Source: an uncultured Clostridium sp.
GTDB taxonomy: Bacteria; Bacillota; Clostridia; Lachnospirales; Lachnospiraceae
DNA length: 64,000 bases
NCBI GenBank assembly: GCA_900539185.1
Contig: UQBG01000009.1
Location: forward strand, 1-64,000
Direction of reading: 5' to 3'
Shown here: positions 51,389 to 60,380 of the stretch, piece after piece
Position numbering within the stretch: position 1 is the stretch's first letter
Layout: every line of letters begins with the position of its first letter
Program-made: the position numbers and the translations under genes
Notes under the pieces: model-generated
The model's database searches: none
What the model was told of the DNA's origin: nothing
What the model saw: only the letters and a program-made list of their open reading frames with translations

Positions 51389-52198
51389 CTAATAGCTCTC
51401 GATATCTACAACCTTTGCCCGTTCCACATCACAAGGGAGTACACGATCTGCAAATGTACTGAACTTATCCACGCCATCACTGACATAGTATTCATATCTG
51501 GCCAGTTCCCCGGACTGGTTTAACAGTTTCTGTTCTGCGAGCATCACCTTCAGACTCTTCGCTGTTTCGTAAGCAGGATTCACCAGCGTTACCTCCGGTC
51601 CCATATACCGTCCGATCGCATTCCGAATCAATGGATAGTGGGTACACCCTAATATCAGTGAATCGATTCCATACTCCTTCAGTTCATGCAGATACCGCTC
51701 GATCACATCATCTGTGATCCGGTCCTCTAAGAGTCCCTCTTCAACCAACGGAACAAACAATGGACATGCTCTGGATACCACCGTCAGCTCCGGATTGATT
51801 TTTCTTAAATACTTTGAGTATATTCCGCTCTTGATTGTACTCTCCGTACCAATAATTCCGATACTGTTCGTTTTTGTACTCTCTGCTGCCATCTTCGCCC
51901 CCGGCTCTACCACACCCATGATCGGAATGTCAATCTCCTCCTTCAGTTCATCCAGTGCCAATGCACTGGCAGTATTACAGGCAACTACAATCGCCTTTAC
52001 CTGATGCTCCATCAGGAATCGCACAATCTGTCTGGAATACTTTAAAACCGTCTTTTTCGACTTTGAACCGTATGGCACTCTGGCTGTATCTCCAAAATAT
52101 ATCATATTTTCTTCCGGTAGCTGACGCATAATCTCCTTTACAACCGTCAGCCCGCCAACACCGGAATCAAAGACTCCGATCGATGCCTGTGTATCCAT
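51389..52198 (-). CDS. murI: Glutamate racemase
   Basis: The protein has 269 residues. Catalytic Cys residues are in VVACNTASA (about 74) and LGCTHYPL (about 185); the substrate Asp and Ser are in GVFDSGVGGLTV (residues 8-19) and the ring motif is FGDTARVPYGSKS. It supplies D-glutamate for peptidoglycan. Directly downstream of ddl, with which it forms a wall-precursor operon. Confidence 0.95.
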   Translation of the reverse strand: MDTQASIGVFDSGVGGLTVVKEIMRQLPEENMIYFGDTARVPYGSKSKKTVLKYSRQIVRFLMEHQVKAIVVACNTASALALDELKEEIDIPIMGVVEPGAKMAAESTKTNSIGIIGTESTIKSGIYSKYLRKINPELTVVSRACPLFVPLVEEGLLEDRITDDVIERYLHELKEYGIDSLILGCTHYPLIRNAIGRYMGPEVTLVNPAYETAKSLKVMLAEQKLLNQSGELARYEYYVSDGVDKFSTFADRVLPCDVERAKVVDIESY

Positions 52199-52203
52199 CT
52201 CTT

Positions 52204-53262
52204 CTACCTTCTTCTCTCATAAGCCAGTTCGATTTGCTTTGCTACCAGTGTATGTATATCCACTCCCTGTGCCTTCCAAAGCATCGGATACATACTGATG
52301 CCGGTAAAGCCCGGAAGGGTATTGATCTCATTAAATACGACACTGTCCGTATCCTTCTCCAGAAAGAAATCTACGCGCGACAGGCCATAGCCGTCCAGTG
52401 CCTTAAAGATCTTCACGGCTGCTTCCCGGATCTCATCGCGTTTTCCTGCCGGAAGTTCCGGATCGATCACAGTCTTTGATTCTGCATCGTTATACTTTGC
52501 ATCATAGTCATAAAACTCAGCCGCTGCCAGAATCTCTCCGACTCCGGATGCCTGCACATCGGCACCACCCAGAACCGCGCATTCCAATTCCCGTCCAATG
52601 ATCGTTTCTTCTACCAGAATCTTTGCATCATGCTTTGCTGCTTCCAGAAATGCGGCCTTCAGCTCCTCGCGGTTATGTGCCTTCGAAATACCCTTTGAAG
52701 AGCCCGCATTCGACGGCTTTACAAATACCGGGTATTCCAGTTTCTCTTCTACCTTCCGTACAGCCGCTTCCATATCCGCCAGCTCTGCCTTCCGTACCGG
52801 CACATACTTTGCCTGACGGATGCCCAGTGTATCTACCACGATCTTCGCATATAGCTTATCCATGCCCAAAGCAGAGGCGATCACACCACAGCCTACATAT
52901 GGAATGTGCGCCATCTCCAAAAGTCCCTGAACGGTTCCATCTTCTCCGTATAATCCGTGCAAGACCGGAAAAACAACATCGACCGGTATCGTCGTTGTTC
53001 GTTCCTTTGAAATACAGATAATCTCCTTTCTCGTAGCATCCGGCGAAATCACAGCTGTCTCCGGACTGTTCACCCAGTTTCCGTTCTGGATATCCTCTAC
53101 TGCTGCCACATGAAGCCAATGACCTTCCTTTGTAATTCCAATCAATACCTTTTCATATTCTTCACTGCTGATCGCATTAATAATCGTAACTGCTGACACA
53201 CAGGATACCTCATGCTCTGAGGACTGTCCTCCAAAAAGTACAGCTATCGTCTTTTTACCCAT
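52204..53262 (-). CDS. ddl: D-alanine--D-alanine ligase
   Basis: The protein has 352 residues. It has FGGQSSEHEVSCVSA at the N-terminus, the ATP-grasp elements VFVKPSNAGSSKGISKA and ILVEETIIGRELECAVLGG, and the C-terminal DFFLEKDTDSVVFNEINTLPGFT. It joins two D-Ala for the wall pentapeptide. The usual Tyr of D-Ala-D-Ala ligases in the omega loop is present as EFYDYDAKYND, so D-Ala rather than D-lactate is expected as second substrate. Confidence 0.93.
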   Translation of the reverse strand: MGKKTIAVLFGGQSSEHEVSCVSAVTIINAISSEEYEKVLIGITKEGHWLHVAAVEDIQNGNWVNSPETAVISPDATRKEIICISKERTTTIPVDVVFPVLHGLYGEDGTVQGLLEMAHIPYVGCGVIASALGMDKLYAKIVVDTLGIRQAKYVPVRKAELADMEAAVRKVEEKLEYPVFVKPSNAGSSKGISKAHNREELKAAFLEAAKHDAKILVEETIIGRELECAVLGGADVQASGVGEILAAAEFYDYDAKYNDAESKTVIDPELPAGKRDEIREAAVKIFKALDGYGLSRVDFFLEKDTDSVVFNEINTLPGFTGISMYPMLWKAQGVDIHTLVAKQIELAYERRR

Positions 53263-53303
53263 GGATATTATCCTTCTTTCATTTTCTATTTATTGTATTC
53301 AAC

Positions 53304-53333
53304 AGTATACCACGAAGTGTCAAACACTGTAAA
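53304..53333 (-). promoter_or_regulatory. Promoter of the ddl-murI operon
   Basis: Minus strand TTTACA (53333-53328), 18 bases, TATACT (53309-53304), about 42 bases before ddl and right after the spoIIR stop. An overlapping TTGACA (17 bases to GAATAC) offers an alternative. Confidence 0.55.
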
Positions 53334-53338
53334 GCGAT

Positions 53339-54091
53339 TCAGTCAGCCCCCCGGATCCAGTCCCAGATTCGGCTCCGATACTCGATCACCGATCCTTCCT
53401 GCGGCTTTACCAGAAGCTCCTGATACTCCTCGGGTGTTAACAGTATCTCCAGCTCCTCCTTTCCATCGGTCGGAACCACACCTCCTACCGTATCCACAAA
53501 GCAAAGCCCCGGATACATCACACACCACCAGTTTGCTCCATTCTTCTCTCCGATATCGACTCGAAGTGCTTCGTACTCTCCGGCCGGAAACATCAGGTCT
53601 CCATAGGTCTTAATCGGGAATTCCTCTGTTGTAAAATATGCGGTTGCCTCGTAGTCGCAGCCGGCTTCCTGTATGATCTGTTCACTGATCTTCTCGATAT
53701 CGGTTAAATGTTCCTCCAAAATGTCATGCGCCTCTTCCCGGCTGCCCGCATCTGCAAGTAAAGGAGCCAGTTCCTTTAAAACCGCATCCCGCACCAGAAG
53801 CTTCAGAGCCTGATCTTCTTCGGAATCTGAGTTTGCCCGGATATGAAACCGGATCACTGCATCCTGTACATCCGCACATGGCATCACCGTTTCACCGGAT
53901 AAAGCATCTGTGTAGAACATGTCTTCTCCCTCCAGCATGGCCTCCACCGACCGAAGCTGCTCCTGTGAATATCCCGCCAGATCCTCTGCCTTCTGTTTCA
54001 TTTCCTGATAGTTGTGAAGCATGTGGATACTGATCCCACCTACAACCGGTGCCAACACCAGAGCCGATATTGCTGCTTTATATAGATTCAT
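53339..54091 (-). CDS. spoIIR: Stage II sporulation protein R (SpoIIR)
   Basis: The protein has 250 residues. A signal-anchor (ALVLAPVVGGISIHML) is followed by the SpoIIR signature VIRFHIRANSDSEEDQALKLLVRDAVL and NGANWWCVMYPGLCFVDT. SpoIIR is made in the forespore and secreted to activate SpoIIGA processing of pro-sigma-E. ATG 54091 follows GGAGG. The C-terminus is close to the wild-type end (LTPEEYQELL). Confidence 0.88.
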   Translation of the reverse strand: MNLYKAAISALVLAPVVGGISIHMLHNYQEMKQKAEDLAGYSQEQLRSVEAMLEGEDMFYTDALSGETVMPCADVQDAVIRFHIRANSDSEEDQALKLLVRDAVLKELAPLLADAGSREEAHDILEEHLTDIEKISEQIIQEAGCDYEATAYFTTEEFPIKTYGDLMFPAGEYEALRVDIGEKNGANWWCVMYPGLCFVDTVGGVVPTDGKEELEILLTPEEYQELLVKPQEGSVIEYRSRIWDWIRGAD

Positions 54092-54133
54092 ACTATAACC
54101 TCCATTCTTACTGGAGATTATTTCCAAATCCTG

Positions 54134-55702
54134 TTATTCTATTCCCTCCTTTAACCAGTCACCCAACAGTCGTCCTGTCTGATCGCCAATCTCCCGTTCC
54201 TCTTCATATACCGGTGTAGACAGAACTGCCTGTGTATCCTCCCGTATATCCGCCAACACTACCCGGGCATCCTGCGATCGATAAATGCTGCCTTCCAGAT
54301 AGATTCCCTGCAAATGAGAATAGTCCAGCCGGCTGCCCGTCAATCGGCCAAAGTCCTGATTCAGAGTATCGATATCCACTGTGGTCTCCCCATATGCTTC
54401 CGCATTCTCCAGAAGCTTCTCCGCCTGTGCATCTACATACGACAGGATACAGGTATATCGATATCCCGTCTCCTCCGCCACGATATGCAGTTCCTCCACA
54501 TAGGTTCGATCCTCAATCGTCGCCTGCATCCTGCATCCCGTCATTCCTACCGCCAGTACACCCAGCAGGAACAAAAGGCAGAACTCCTTTACCGGCGGCT
54601 TCTTCCACCGCTTTTGAAACCGATCCTCTCTCATTCCGCCTTTTGTACGATAAATCAACAGGATCAGAAGTGGCAGTCCGACGGAAAGCGGAACATCCAC
54701 CCAACACGCATATTGCAGATACCACTGTGTCCACTGTTCTGCATCCGGTATACAGAAGTAGACAGCCATCACCAAAAGAAGCAGACAGAGCTGTCCGAGC
54801 CAGACATGCCGCCGAACGGTTATCGTACGAAGCAGAAGCTGCTGTGCCTGAAATAAATATGCACTCAGCGTTACGATTCCTCCTACCAGCCAGACCAGAA
54901 TCAGAAGAATATCCAGTCGTTCCAGTCCGCCACCATGAACGGCGATCAGCTCCATCGCCTCCGTGACGCCAAGAAGACTCTTGCCACTCCATGCTGCTCC
55001 CAGTATCCCGGCAGTCACACTATATACCAGCAGCATCCACAGCCCGGCTGCCAGAATACTGCTTAAGACAGCCCGCCATACCTCTTTTCCGTTTTCCCGT
55101 CCGCTCATCATCCGAAAGAGAATCAGCTCTACAGGCAGATACAACGCCATGAGCCGGTAGTCCCCCTGCCAAAGACTAGGAATCGAAACCTCCGCTGTCG
55201 GCATCAGGCTTCCCAGATCCGCCTTCCACAGTCCAATCAAAAACAAACTCACCAGAGGGATCACAATCCACCAGAATAAAAGCTCTACAAACCCTGCTCT
55301 TCCCTCCGGATTCCGCATACCGGCATAGCCGCATAAAAGTAACAGTGGAAGCAAAACCATCAACCGACTGCCATCATATAGGGTTTCCTGAATCAGATAT
55401 TCCAGATAGGACAGGATCCATGCTGACCGGATCACAAAACGCAGAATATACAGAATCCACACGAACCGCCACCAGAATCCATTCAGTACCCTTTCTGTCA
55501 CTGCCTCATATCCGTCTCCGATCTGCCCGATTTTCATTATGATACTGCCATAAATCAGACCTCCGATGATACTCATAAGCACAACCAGCAGACCATTTTC
55601 ATTTCCCGCCCAAAGCGTCACGAACAGGCAGCCGATCGAGCCGGTCTCTATTAACAGCATACGTCTGAACTGTCTGCATGATATTCCAGATCCTGTTTCC
55701 AT
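54134..55702 (-). CDS. gerAB: Spore germination GerAB-type permease fused to a short GerAC-type lipoprotein domain
   Basis: The protein has 522 residues. Residues 1 to about 352 hold ten hydrophobic helices of the GerAB/ArcD-ProY permease class (ISCRQFRRMLLIETGSIGCLFVT opening, LIQETLYDGSRLMVLLPL). Then a basic stretch (residues 361-372, RFQKRWKKPPVK), a hydrophobic segment and lipobox VGMTGC with Cys390, followed by TIEDRTYVEELHIVAEE, which is how GerAC starts. Only about 130 residues of GerAC follow, one domain of three. No usable ribosome binding site precedes Met357, so the frame seems to be one fused protein. Located between gerAA and spoIIR. Confidence 0.8.
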   Translation of the reverse strand: METGSGISCRQFRRMLLIETGSIGCLFVTLWAGNENGLLVVLMSIIGGLIYGSIIMKIGQIGDGYEAVTERVLNGFWWRFVWILYILRFVIRSAWILSYLEYLIQETLYDGSRLMVLLPLLLLCGYAGMRNPEGRAGFVELLFWWIVIPLVSLFLIGLWKADLGSLMPTAEVSIPSLWQGDYRLMALYLPVELILFRMMSGRENGKEVWRAVLSSILAAGLWMLLVYSVTAGILGAAWSGKSLLGVTEAMELIAVHGGGLERLDILLILVWLVGGIVTLSAYLFQAQQLLLRTITVRRHVWLGQLCLLLLVMAVYFCIPDAEQWTQWYLQYACWVDVPLSVGLPLLILLIYRTKGGMREDRFQKRWKKPPVKEFCLLFLLGVLAVGMTGCRMQATIEDRTYVEELHIVAEETGYRYTCILSYVDAQAEKLLENAEAYGETTVDIDTLNQDFGRLTGSRLDYSHLQGIYLEGSIYRSQDARVVLADIREDTQAVLSTPVYEEEREIGDQTGRLLGDWLKEGIE

Positions 55703-55712
55703 CTACTTTCCC

Positions 55713-57245
55713 TCATTTCCCATTCTTTGTATCCCCCGCGCTCCTCATTCTTCTGCGATTTCCCTGCTGTGTAAATACCGGCCGCTTCTGCATCATATAG
55801 ATCGGCATACGCAGGATGAAATCCCGGATTCCCTCTTGTTCCTTCCCCGGCACCGATACCGCCGGTGTCATATACGGCACGCCATAGCTGGTCAGCCCGG
55901 ACAGATGAACCGCCAGTAATAAAAGACCCAATGTAAATCCATACAGTCCCCATATCGCACTGAGCAGGATCAGAAAGAACTTCAGCAGTCGATATGCCGA
56001 TGCAAAGCTTTCATTCGGTATGGTAAAGGATGCCAGTGCCGTCAGTGCTACCACGATCACGACGATTGTACTGACCAGCCCTGCCTCGACTGCGGCCTGT
56101 CCTACGATCAGTCCTCCTACGATACCGATTGTATTTCCCATCGGTCCCGGCAGACGGATCCCTGCCTCCCGCAGCAGCTCAAATTCCAGTTCCATCAGCA
56201 GCACCTCGATTACGACCGGAAAGGTAATTCCGCTTCTGGCATATGCGATTGCCAGCAGCAGATCCGTCGGCAGCATCTCCAGATGATAGCTGGTGATTGC
56301 GATATAAAAGCCCGGCAACCCGATTGCCAGAAGAGATGCCACATACCGAAGGATTCTGGCAAAGGTCGCCACCGACCACTGATTATAATAGTCATCCGAC
56401 GCCTGAAAGAAGGTATTGTAGGTAGCCGGAAGCAACAGCACCTCAGGCGAATTATCTACTACGATCGCTACCCTGCCCTCCAGAATCGAGGATGCCACCT
56501 TATCCGGCCGTTCCGTACTCTGAATCACCGGAAATGGCGAGTACCACTTCCGATGCATGAAATGCTCCAGCATGCCACTGTCATAGATGGCATCCGTGCG
56601 ATACTGCTGTAGCTGTGCCCGCACCTTTTCCAGCAATCCGTCCGATACCAGGTCTTCCATATAAACGAGGGCATAATCCGTTCGTGACCGTTCTCCGAAG
56701 GTATCCTGTAGCACCTTGCATCTGGGATCCTTGATCCGTCGGCGGATCAGAGCCGTACCGGTTCGAAGGCTTTCATTGAAGCTGTCTCTGGGACCGCGCA
56801 TCACCGCTTCGGTCTCCGACTCCTGAATACTTCTTACCGGCAGCTTCTTACTCGATATAACAATGGATGTTTCATAGCCCTGAACAAACAGTGCCGTATC
56901 CCCTCTCAGGATACTGTTTACAGTCTGATCAAAGGACGGCTGCTCGATCAGATCCACCATATCGATCTCACTATGAAACAGCGTCTGAAAGATATCCTCT
57001 CCGCCCTTCGGATGATACTGCAGCAACGGCTCTATCACATGTTCCTGTACCATATCTCCATCCGTCAGGCCATCGATGTAGACCATATAGACAGTGATTG
57101 CATGCTCCTCCCGATCCAAGCAGAACTCTTTCTTTACGATATCATCACAGTCTTTAAACAATGCCTCGATCACCTGTATGTTATCCTCGATATTCCGGCT
57201 TAACTGTGCCTTTATTTTATTATGGGAATCATATAGTTGTTCCAT
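55713..57245 (-). CDS. gerAA: Spore germination protein, GerA/SpoVAF family (GerAA)
   Basis: The protein has 510 residues. A large N-terminal cytosolic part (about 1-290, including RGPRDSFNESLRTGTALIRRRIKDP, the family signature) is followed by four to five transmembrane helices (about 295-450: SLLAIGLPGFYIAITSYHLEMLP, FELLREAGIRLPGPMGNTIGIVGGLIVGQAAVEAG). With the downstream GerAB-type gene it forms the spore inner-membrane germinant receptor or ion channel. The ATG at 57245 has its GAGG inside the 3' arm of the preceding terminator. Confidence 0.92.
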   Translation of the reverse strand: MEQLYDSHNKIKAQLSRNIEDNIQVIEALFKDCDDIVKKEFCLDREEHAITVYMVYIDGLTDGDMVQEHVIEPLLQYHPKGGEDIFQTLFHSEIDMVDLIEQPSFDQTVNSILRGDTALFVQGYETSIVISSKKLPVRSIQESETEAVMRGPRDSFNESLRTGTALIRRRIKDPRCKVLQDTFGERSRTDYALVYMEDLVSDGLLEKVRAQLQQYRTDAIYDSGMLEHFMHRKWYSPFPVIQSTERPDKVASSILEGRVAIVVDNSPEVLLLPATYNTFFQASDDYYNQWSVATFARILRYVASLLAIGLPGFYIAITSYHLEMLPTDLLLAIAYARSGITFPVVIEVLLMELEFELLREAGIRLPGPMGNTIGIVGGLIVGQAAVEAGLVSTIVVIVVALTALASFTIPNESFASAYRLLKFFLILLSAIWGLYGFTLGLLLLAVHLSGLTSYGVPYMTPAVSVPGKEQEGIRDFILRMPIYMMQKRPVFTQQGNRRRMRSAGDTKNGK

Positions 57246-57250
57246 AGAAA

Positions 57251-57284
57251 AACCTCACACATTTTCCATAGTATGCGTGAGGTT
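57251..57284 (-). terminator. Terminator between the GntR gene and gerAA
   Basis: AACCTCAC (minus strand 57284-57277) pairs with GTGAGGTT (57258-57251), followed by TTTC. The 3' arm contains GAGG used as the gerAA ribosome binding site. Confidence 0.7.
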
Positions 57285-57292
57285 CTCAGAAT

Positions 57293-58009
57293 CTATTCTT
57301 TTGATTTATCGGTTTCTTCCTGTCGTTTATCGGTTTCTTCCTGTCGTGCCTTATGCACATTATTGATTACGATCGTTTCCTGATTATAGATATGCTTTCG
57401 CATGACCATGCTGGCTCGTTCTTTATCTCCCGACAATATGGCTTCTGTGATCTCATCATGCTCCTGTACCAGTACATCATGATAGTCAAAGTCCTTCACA
57501 TATTCTACGCGGTAACGATATACCTGTTCCCGAAGATTATGTGTCATCATGCTTAATCGTTGATTCTGTGCCGCTTCGATGATCACATCATGGAACTTCA
57601 CATCACCCTCTACGATCGCAGGCACCTGCTTCGTTGCAATCGCTTCTCGAAACACCTGACAGGCCGCCTGTATCTTTGCTTTTCCCTCTTCGGTGATTCT
57701 CTGACAGGCCAACTCAACCGCCAGTTCCTCTAAGGCACACCGCACTTCCAGTGCATCTCGCAGATCCTTCTCTGTAATACGTGCCACCTCGGCTCCGCGC
57801 CGCGGAATCATGACCACCAGACCTTCCAGCTCCAGCATCCGAATCGCCTCCCGAACCGGTGTCCGACTAACACCCAGTCGCTTCGCCAACGGGATCTCCA
57901 TCAGTCGTTCCCCCGGCGGAATCGCACCTGTTATAATCGCCTGCCGCAGAGAGCGGAATACCACATCACGCAGCGGAAGATATTCATTTACATCCAGCTT
58001 TAGTTCCAT
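57293..58009 (-). CDS. GntR family regulator, FadR (FCD) subfamily
   Basis: The protein has 238 residues. Winged HTH at about 8-70 (RDVVFRSLRQAIITGAIPPGERLMEIPLAKRLGVSRTPVREAIRMLELEGLV), then an FCD ligand-binding domain (about 80-215) with conserved metal-site His residues (KFHDVIIEAAQN, MRKHIYNQE). It probably represses a carbon-source or amino acid pathway; its target is unknown. It starts inside the last ten bases of ispE. The C-terminus ends in a short duplicated tail, RQEETDK twice. Confidence 0.88.
   Translation of the reverse strand: MELKLDVNEYLPLRDVVFRSLRQAIITGAIPPGERLMEIPLAKRLGVSRTPVREAIRMLELEGLVVMIPRRGAEVARITEKDLRDALEVRCALEELAVELACQRITEEGKAKIQAACQVFREAIATKQVPAIVEGDVKFHDVIIEAAQNQRLSMMTHNLREQVYRYRVEYVKDFDYHDVLVQEHDEITEAILSGDKERASMVMRKHIYNQETIVINNVHKARQEETDKRQEETDKSKE
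57306..57347 (-). repeat. Perfect 21-bp tandem duplication at the GntR gene end
   Basis: Two identical 21-base units (57306-57326, 57327-57347) encode the repeated R-Q-E-E-T-D-K near the C-terminus, a recent in-frame duplication. Confidence 0.9.
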
Positions 58010-58881
58010 GTTATCGGCCTCGTAATATAGATCTGCTTTGACAACTCTGCCTCTTCGATTGCACGTCCTGCTTCTGCTGCCTGCGCTTCCTCTGTAAAGA
58101 TACCAAATACCGTAGGCCCGCTTCCGCTCATGAGCGCCTGCACGGCTCCGTGCTCCAGCATCTGATCCTTGATTGTCTCGATCACAGGGTATGCCGGAAC
58201 CGTAACGGTTTCCAGTACATTTCCCATCCGTTCAGTGATCCCCGCCAGATCCTGCTGCTTAATCGAATCTACCATTCCATCAATATCCGGATGCTCCGAC
58301 AGTTCTGCTGCCTTCAGATGTCCATAGACAAATGCTGTAGACACATCGATCGGCGGTTTTGCTATCAGGATCCGACAGTCCGGCATCGCCGGAAGCGGCG
58401 TCAGTTTCTCTCCGATGCCTTCCGACAGTGCCGTACCACCCATGATACAGTATGGGATATCGGCTCCCAGCTTCACACCTCTTTCACACAGTTCCTGCTC
58501 GGACAGCCCCAGTGCATATAACCGGTTCATGCCCTTCAGTGCCGCTGCCGCATCCGTACTTCCGCCAGCCATCCCGGCCGCTACCGGGATCCGCTTTGTC
58601 AGCACAGCCTCTACACCACCCGGCAGCTGATACTCCTCCTGCAAAAGCCGGATCGCACGGCAAACCAGATTCGTATCATCCAGCGGAACAGATGGAATCT
58701 CCCGATCATCCTGACTGCGCAGCCGGATTCCCGGCTGCTCGACCTTCCTCAACTCCAGCGTATCCGCCAGAGAAATATTCTGCATAATCATCTTTACCTC
58801 ATGGTAGCCGTCCTCCCGCTTCCGCAGTACATCCAGTCCCAGATTAATCTTCGCATATGCCTGTAATGAAATCCTATCCAT
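58000..58881 (-). CDS. ispE: 4-diphosphocytidyl-2-C-methyl-D-erythritol kinase
   Basis: The protein has 293 residues. GHMP kinase: opening LQAYAKINLGLDVLRKREDGYHEVKMIMQ, ATP loop IPVAAGMAGGSTDAAAAL, and C-terminal VQALMSGSGPTVFGIF. It phosphorylates CDP-ME in the MEP isoprenoid pathway. It follows metK by 13 bases and overlaps the GntR gene by ten. Confidence 0.95.
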   Translation of the reverse strand: MDRISLQAYAKINLGLDVLRKREDGYHEVKMIMQNISLADTLELRKVEQPGIRLRSQDDREIPSVPLDDTNLVCRAIRLLQEEYQLPGGVEAVLTKRIPVAAGMAGGSTDAAAALKGMNRLYALGLSEQELCERGVKLGADIPYCIMGGTALSEGIGEKLTPLPAMPDCRILIAKPPIDVSTAFVYGHLKAAELSEHPDIDGMVDSIKQQDLAGITERMGNVLETVTVPAYPVIETIKDQMLEHGAVQALMSGSGPTVFGIFTEEAQAAEAGRAIEEAELSKQIYITRPITWN

Positions 58882-58894
58882 GACGATCGCCTTC

Positions 58895-60082
58895 CTACAT
58901 ATACTTCTTTAATACATCCGCCTTATCCGTCTTCTCCCATGGCAGATCCAGATCGGTTCTTCCGAAATGACCATAGGCTGCTGTCTGCTTATAGATCGGT
59001 CTGCGCAGATCCAACATCTTGATGATCCCGGCCGGACGCAGATCGAAGTTCTCACGAATAATCTCTACCAGCTTCTCATCGGAAACCTTGCCGGTACCAA
59101 AGGTATCAACCATAACCGATGTCGGGCTGGCTACACCGATCGCATACGATAACTGGATCTCACACTTCTCTGCCAGGCCTGCTGCCACGATATTCTTTGC
59201 CACATAACGAGCCGCATATGCAGCAGAACGGTCAACCTTTGTACAGTCCTTACCGGAGAATGCTCCACCACCATGTCTGCCATATCCGCCATAGGTATCT
59301 ACGATGATCTTTCTACCGGTCAGACCGCTATCTCCGTGTGGTCCACCGATTACAAATCTGCCGGTTGGATTTACAAAGAACTTCGTTTCTGCATCTACCA
59401 TATGCTGTGGCAGAACCTCATCGAATACATACTTCTTAATATCCTCATGAATCTGTTCCTGTGTCACCTTCTCGTCATGCTGGGTAGAAAGTACCACTGC
59501 ATCCAGACGGAACGGCTTTCCGTTTTCATCATATTCCACGGTTACCTGTGTTTTTCCATCCGGTCTTAAATATGGTAATGTACCATTCTTACGCACCTCT
59601 GTCAGCTTGAGTGCCAGCTTATGTGCCAGCGAAATCGGATATGGCATCAGCTCTTCCGTCTCATTTACCGCATATCCAAACATCATACCCTGATCTCCGG
59701 CACCGATGGCCTCGATCTGCTCATCTGACATATCTGCCTCTCTGGCTTCCAGTGCCTTATTTACGCCCATTGCGATATCGCCGGACTGTTCATCCAGTGC
59801 TACGATGACACCGCAGGTATCAGCATCAAAGCCATACTTTGCACGATCATAACCGATCTCGCGGATCGTATCGCGCACTGTCTTCTGGATATCCACATAT
59901 CCCTTTGTTGTGATCTCACCCATGACCAGAACCAGACCTGTGGTTACACTGGTTTCACAGGCTACCCGGCTCATAGGATCCTGCTTTAACAGCTCGTCTA
60001 AGATGGCATCGGAGATCTGATCACAGATCTTATCCGGATGTCCTTCGGTTACGGATTCTGATGTAAATAGTCGCTTTTCCAT
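58895..60082 (-). CDS. metK: S-adenosylmethionine synthetase
   Basis: The protein has 395 residues, standard size. ATP and methionine motifs are ESVTEGHPDKICDQISDAILD, GAGDQGMMFGYA, and the GGGAFSGKDCTKVDRSAAYAARY block. It makes SAM from methionine and ATP. ATG 60082 follows GGAGGTAGAC; the four earlier codons are not needed. A SAM-I riboswitch lies upstream, closing product feedback. Confidence 0.96.
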   Translation of the reverse strand: MEKRLFTSESVTEGHPDKICDQISDAILDELLKQDPMSRVACETSVTTGLVLVMGEITTKGYVDIQKTVRDTIREIGYDRAKYGFDADTCGVIVALDEQSGDIAMGVNKALEAREADMSDEQIEAIGAGDQGMMFGYAVNETEELMPYPISLAHKLALKLTEVRKNGTLPYLRPDGKTQVTVEYDENGKPFRLDAVVLSTQHDEKVTQEQIHEDIKKYVFDEVLPQHMVDAETKFFVNPTGRFVIGGPHGDSGLTGRKIIVDTYGGYGRHGGGAFSGKDCTKVDRSAAYAARYVAKNIVAAGLAEKCEIQLSYAIGVASPTSVMVDTFGTGKVSDEKLVEIIRENFDLRPAGIIKMLDLRRPIYKQTAAYGHFGRTDLDLPWEKTDKADVLKKYM

Positions 60083-60146
60083 GTCTACCTCCATTTGCTT
60101 ATCATTTTGTATACTTCACTTAATCTGCAATTATTATGACAAAAAT

Positions 60147-60168
60147 AAAAGTCCGAATAATCGGACTT
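60147..60168 (-). terminator. S-box terminator upstream of metK
   Basis: Minus strand AAGTCCGAT...TCGGACTT (60168-60149 approximately), followed by TTTATTTTTG. It is the expression platform of the riboswitch. Confidence 0.85.
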
Positions 60169-60183
60169 GAGTTCTTATCAAAT

Positions 60184-60325
60184 CCTCTTATTGCTCGATT
60201 CATCTTCAAGATGTGTAAAACAGCCTGTCAAATACTGTTCTACAGACTCGCTCAGGTTGGCACCTTCCATACAGGGGTTGCCACGGCTTCACAGGCCCTT
60301 CTGCCTCCACCGTTCTGAATAAGAG
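60184..60325 (-). promoter_or_regulatory. SAM-I (S-box) riboswitch aptamer of metK
   Basis: On the minus strand P1 is CTCTTATT (60325-60318) with AATAAGAG (60191-60184). Between them are the S-box core segments GGTGGAGG, GGGCC...GAAGCC, GGCAACC, GGAAGGTGCCAA and GAGCGAG, in the consensus order. SAM binding should stabilise P1, freeing the downstream terminator and lowering metK. Confidence 0.92.
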
Positions 60326-60351
60326 AAGTATCTTTCTATTGTTACACGTTC

Positions 60352-60380
60352 ACCTTACTACAATTCTTATAGTTCGTCAA
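60352..60380 (-). promoter_or_regulatory. Sigma-A promoter of the metK riboswitch transcript
   Basis: Minus strand TTGACG (60380-60375), 17 bases, TAAGGT (60357-60352), just before the aptamer. It overlaps candidate plus-strand promoters of the HD-GYP gene. Confidence 0.55.

Noticed and set aside
54630..54640. Independent gerAC gene starting at Met357 of the GerAB-type frame
   Set aside because: AGGCGG lies only one base before the ATG, too close to act, so a fused reading is preferred, though not proved.
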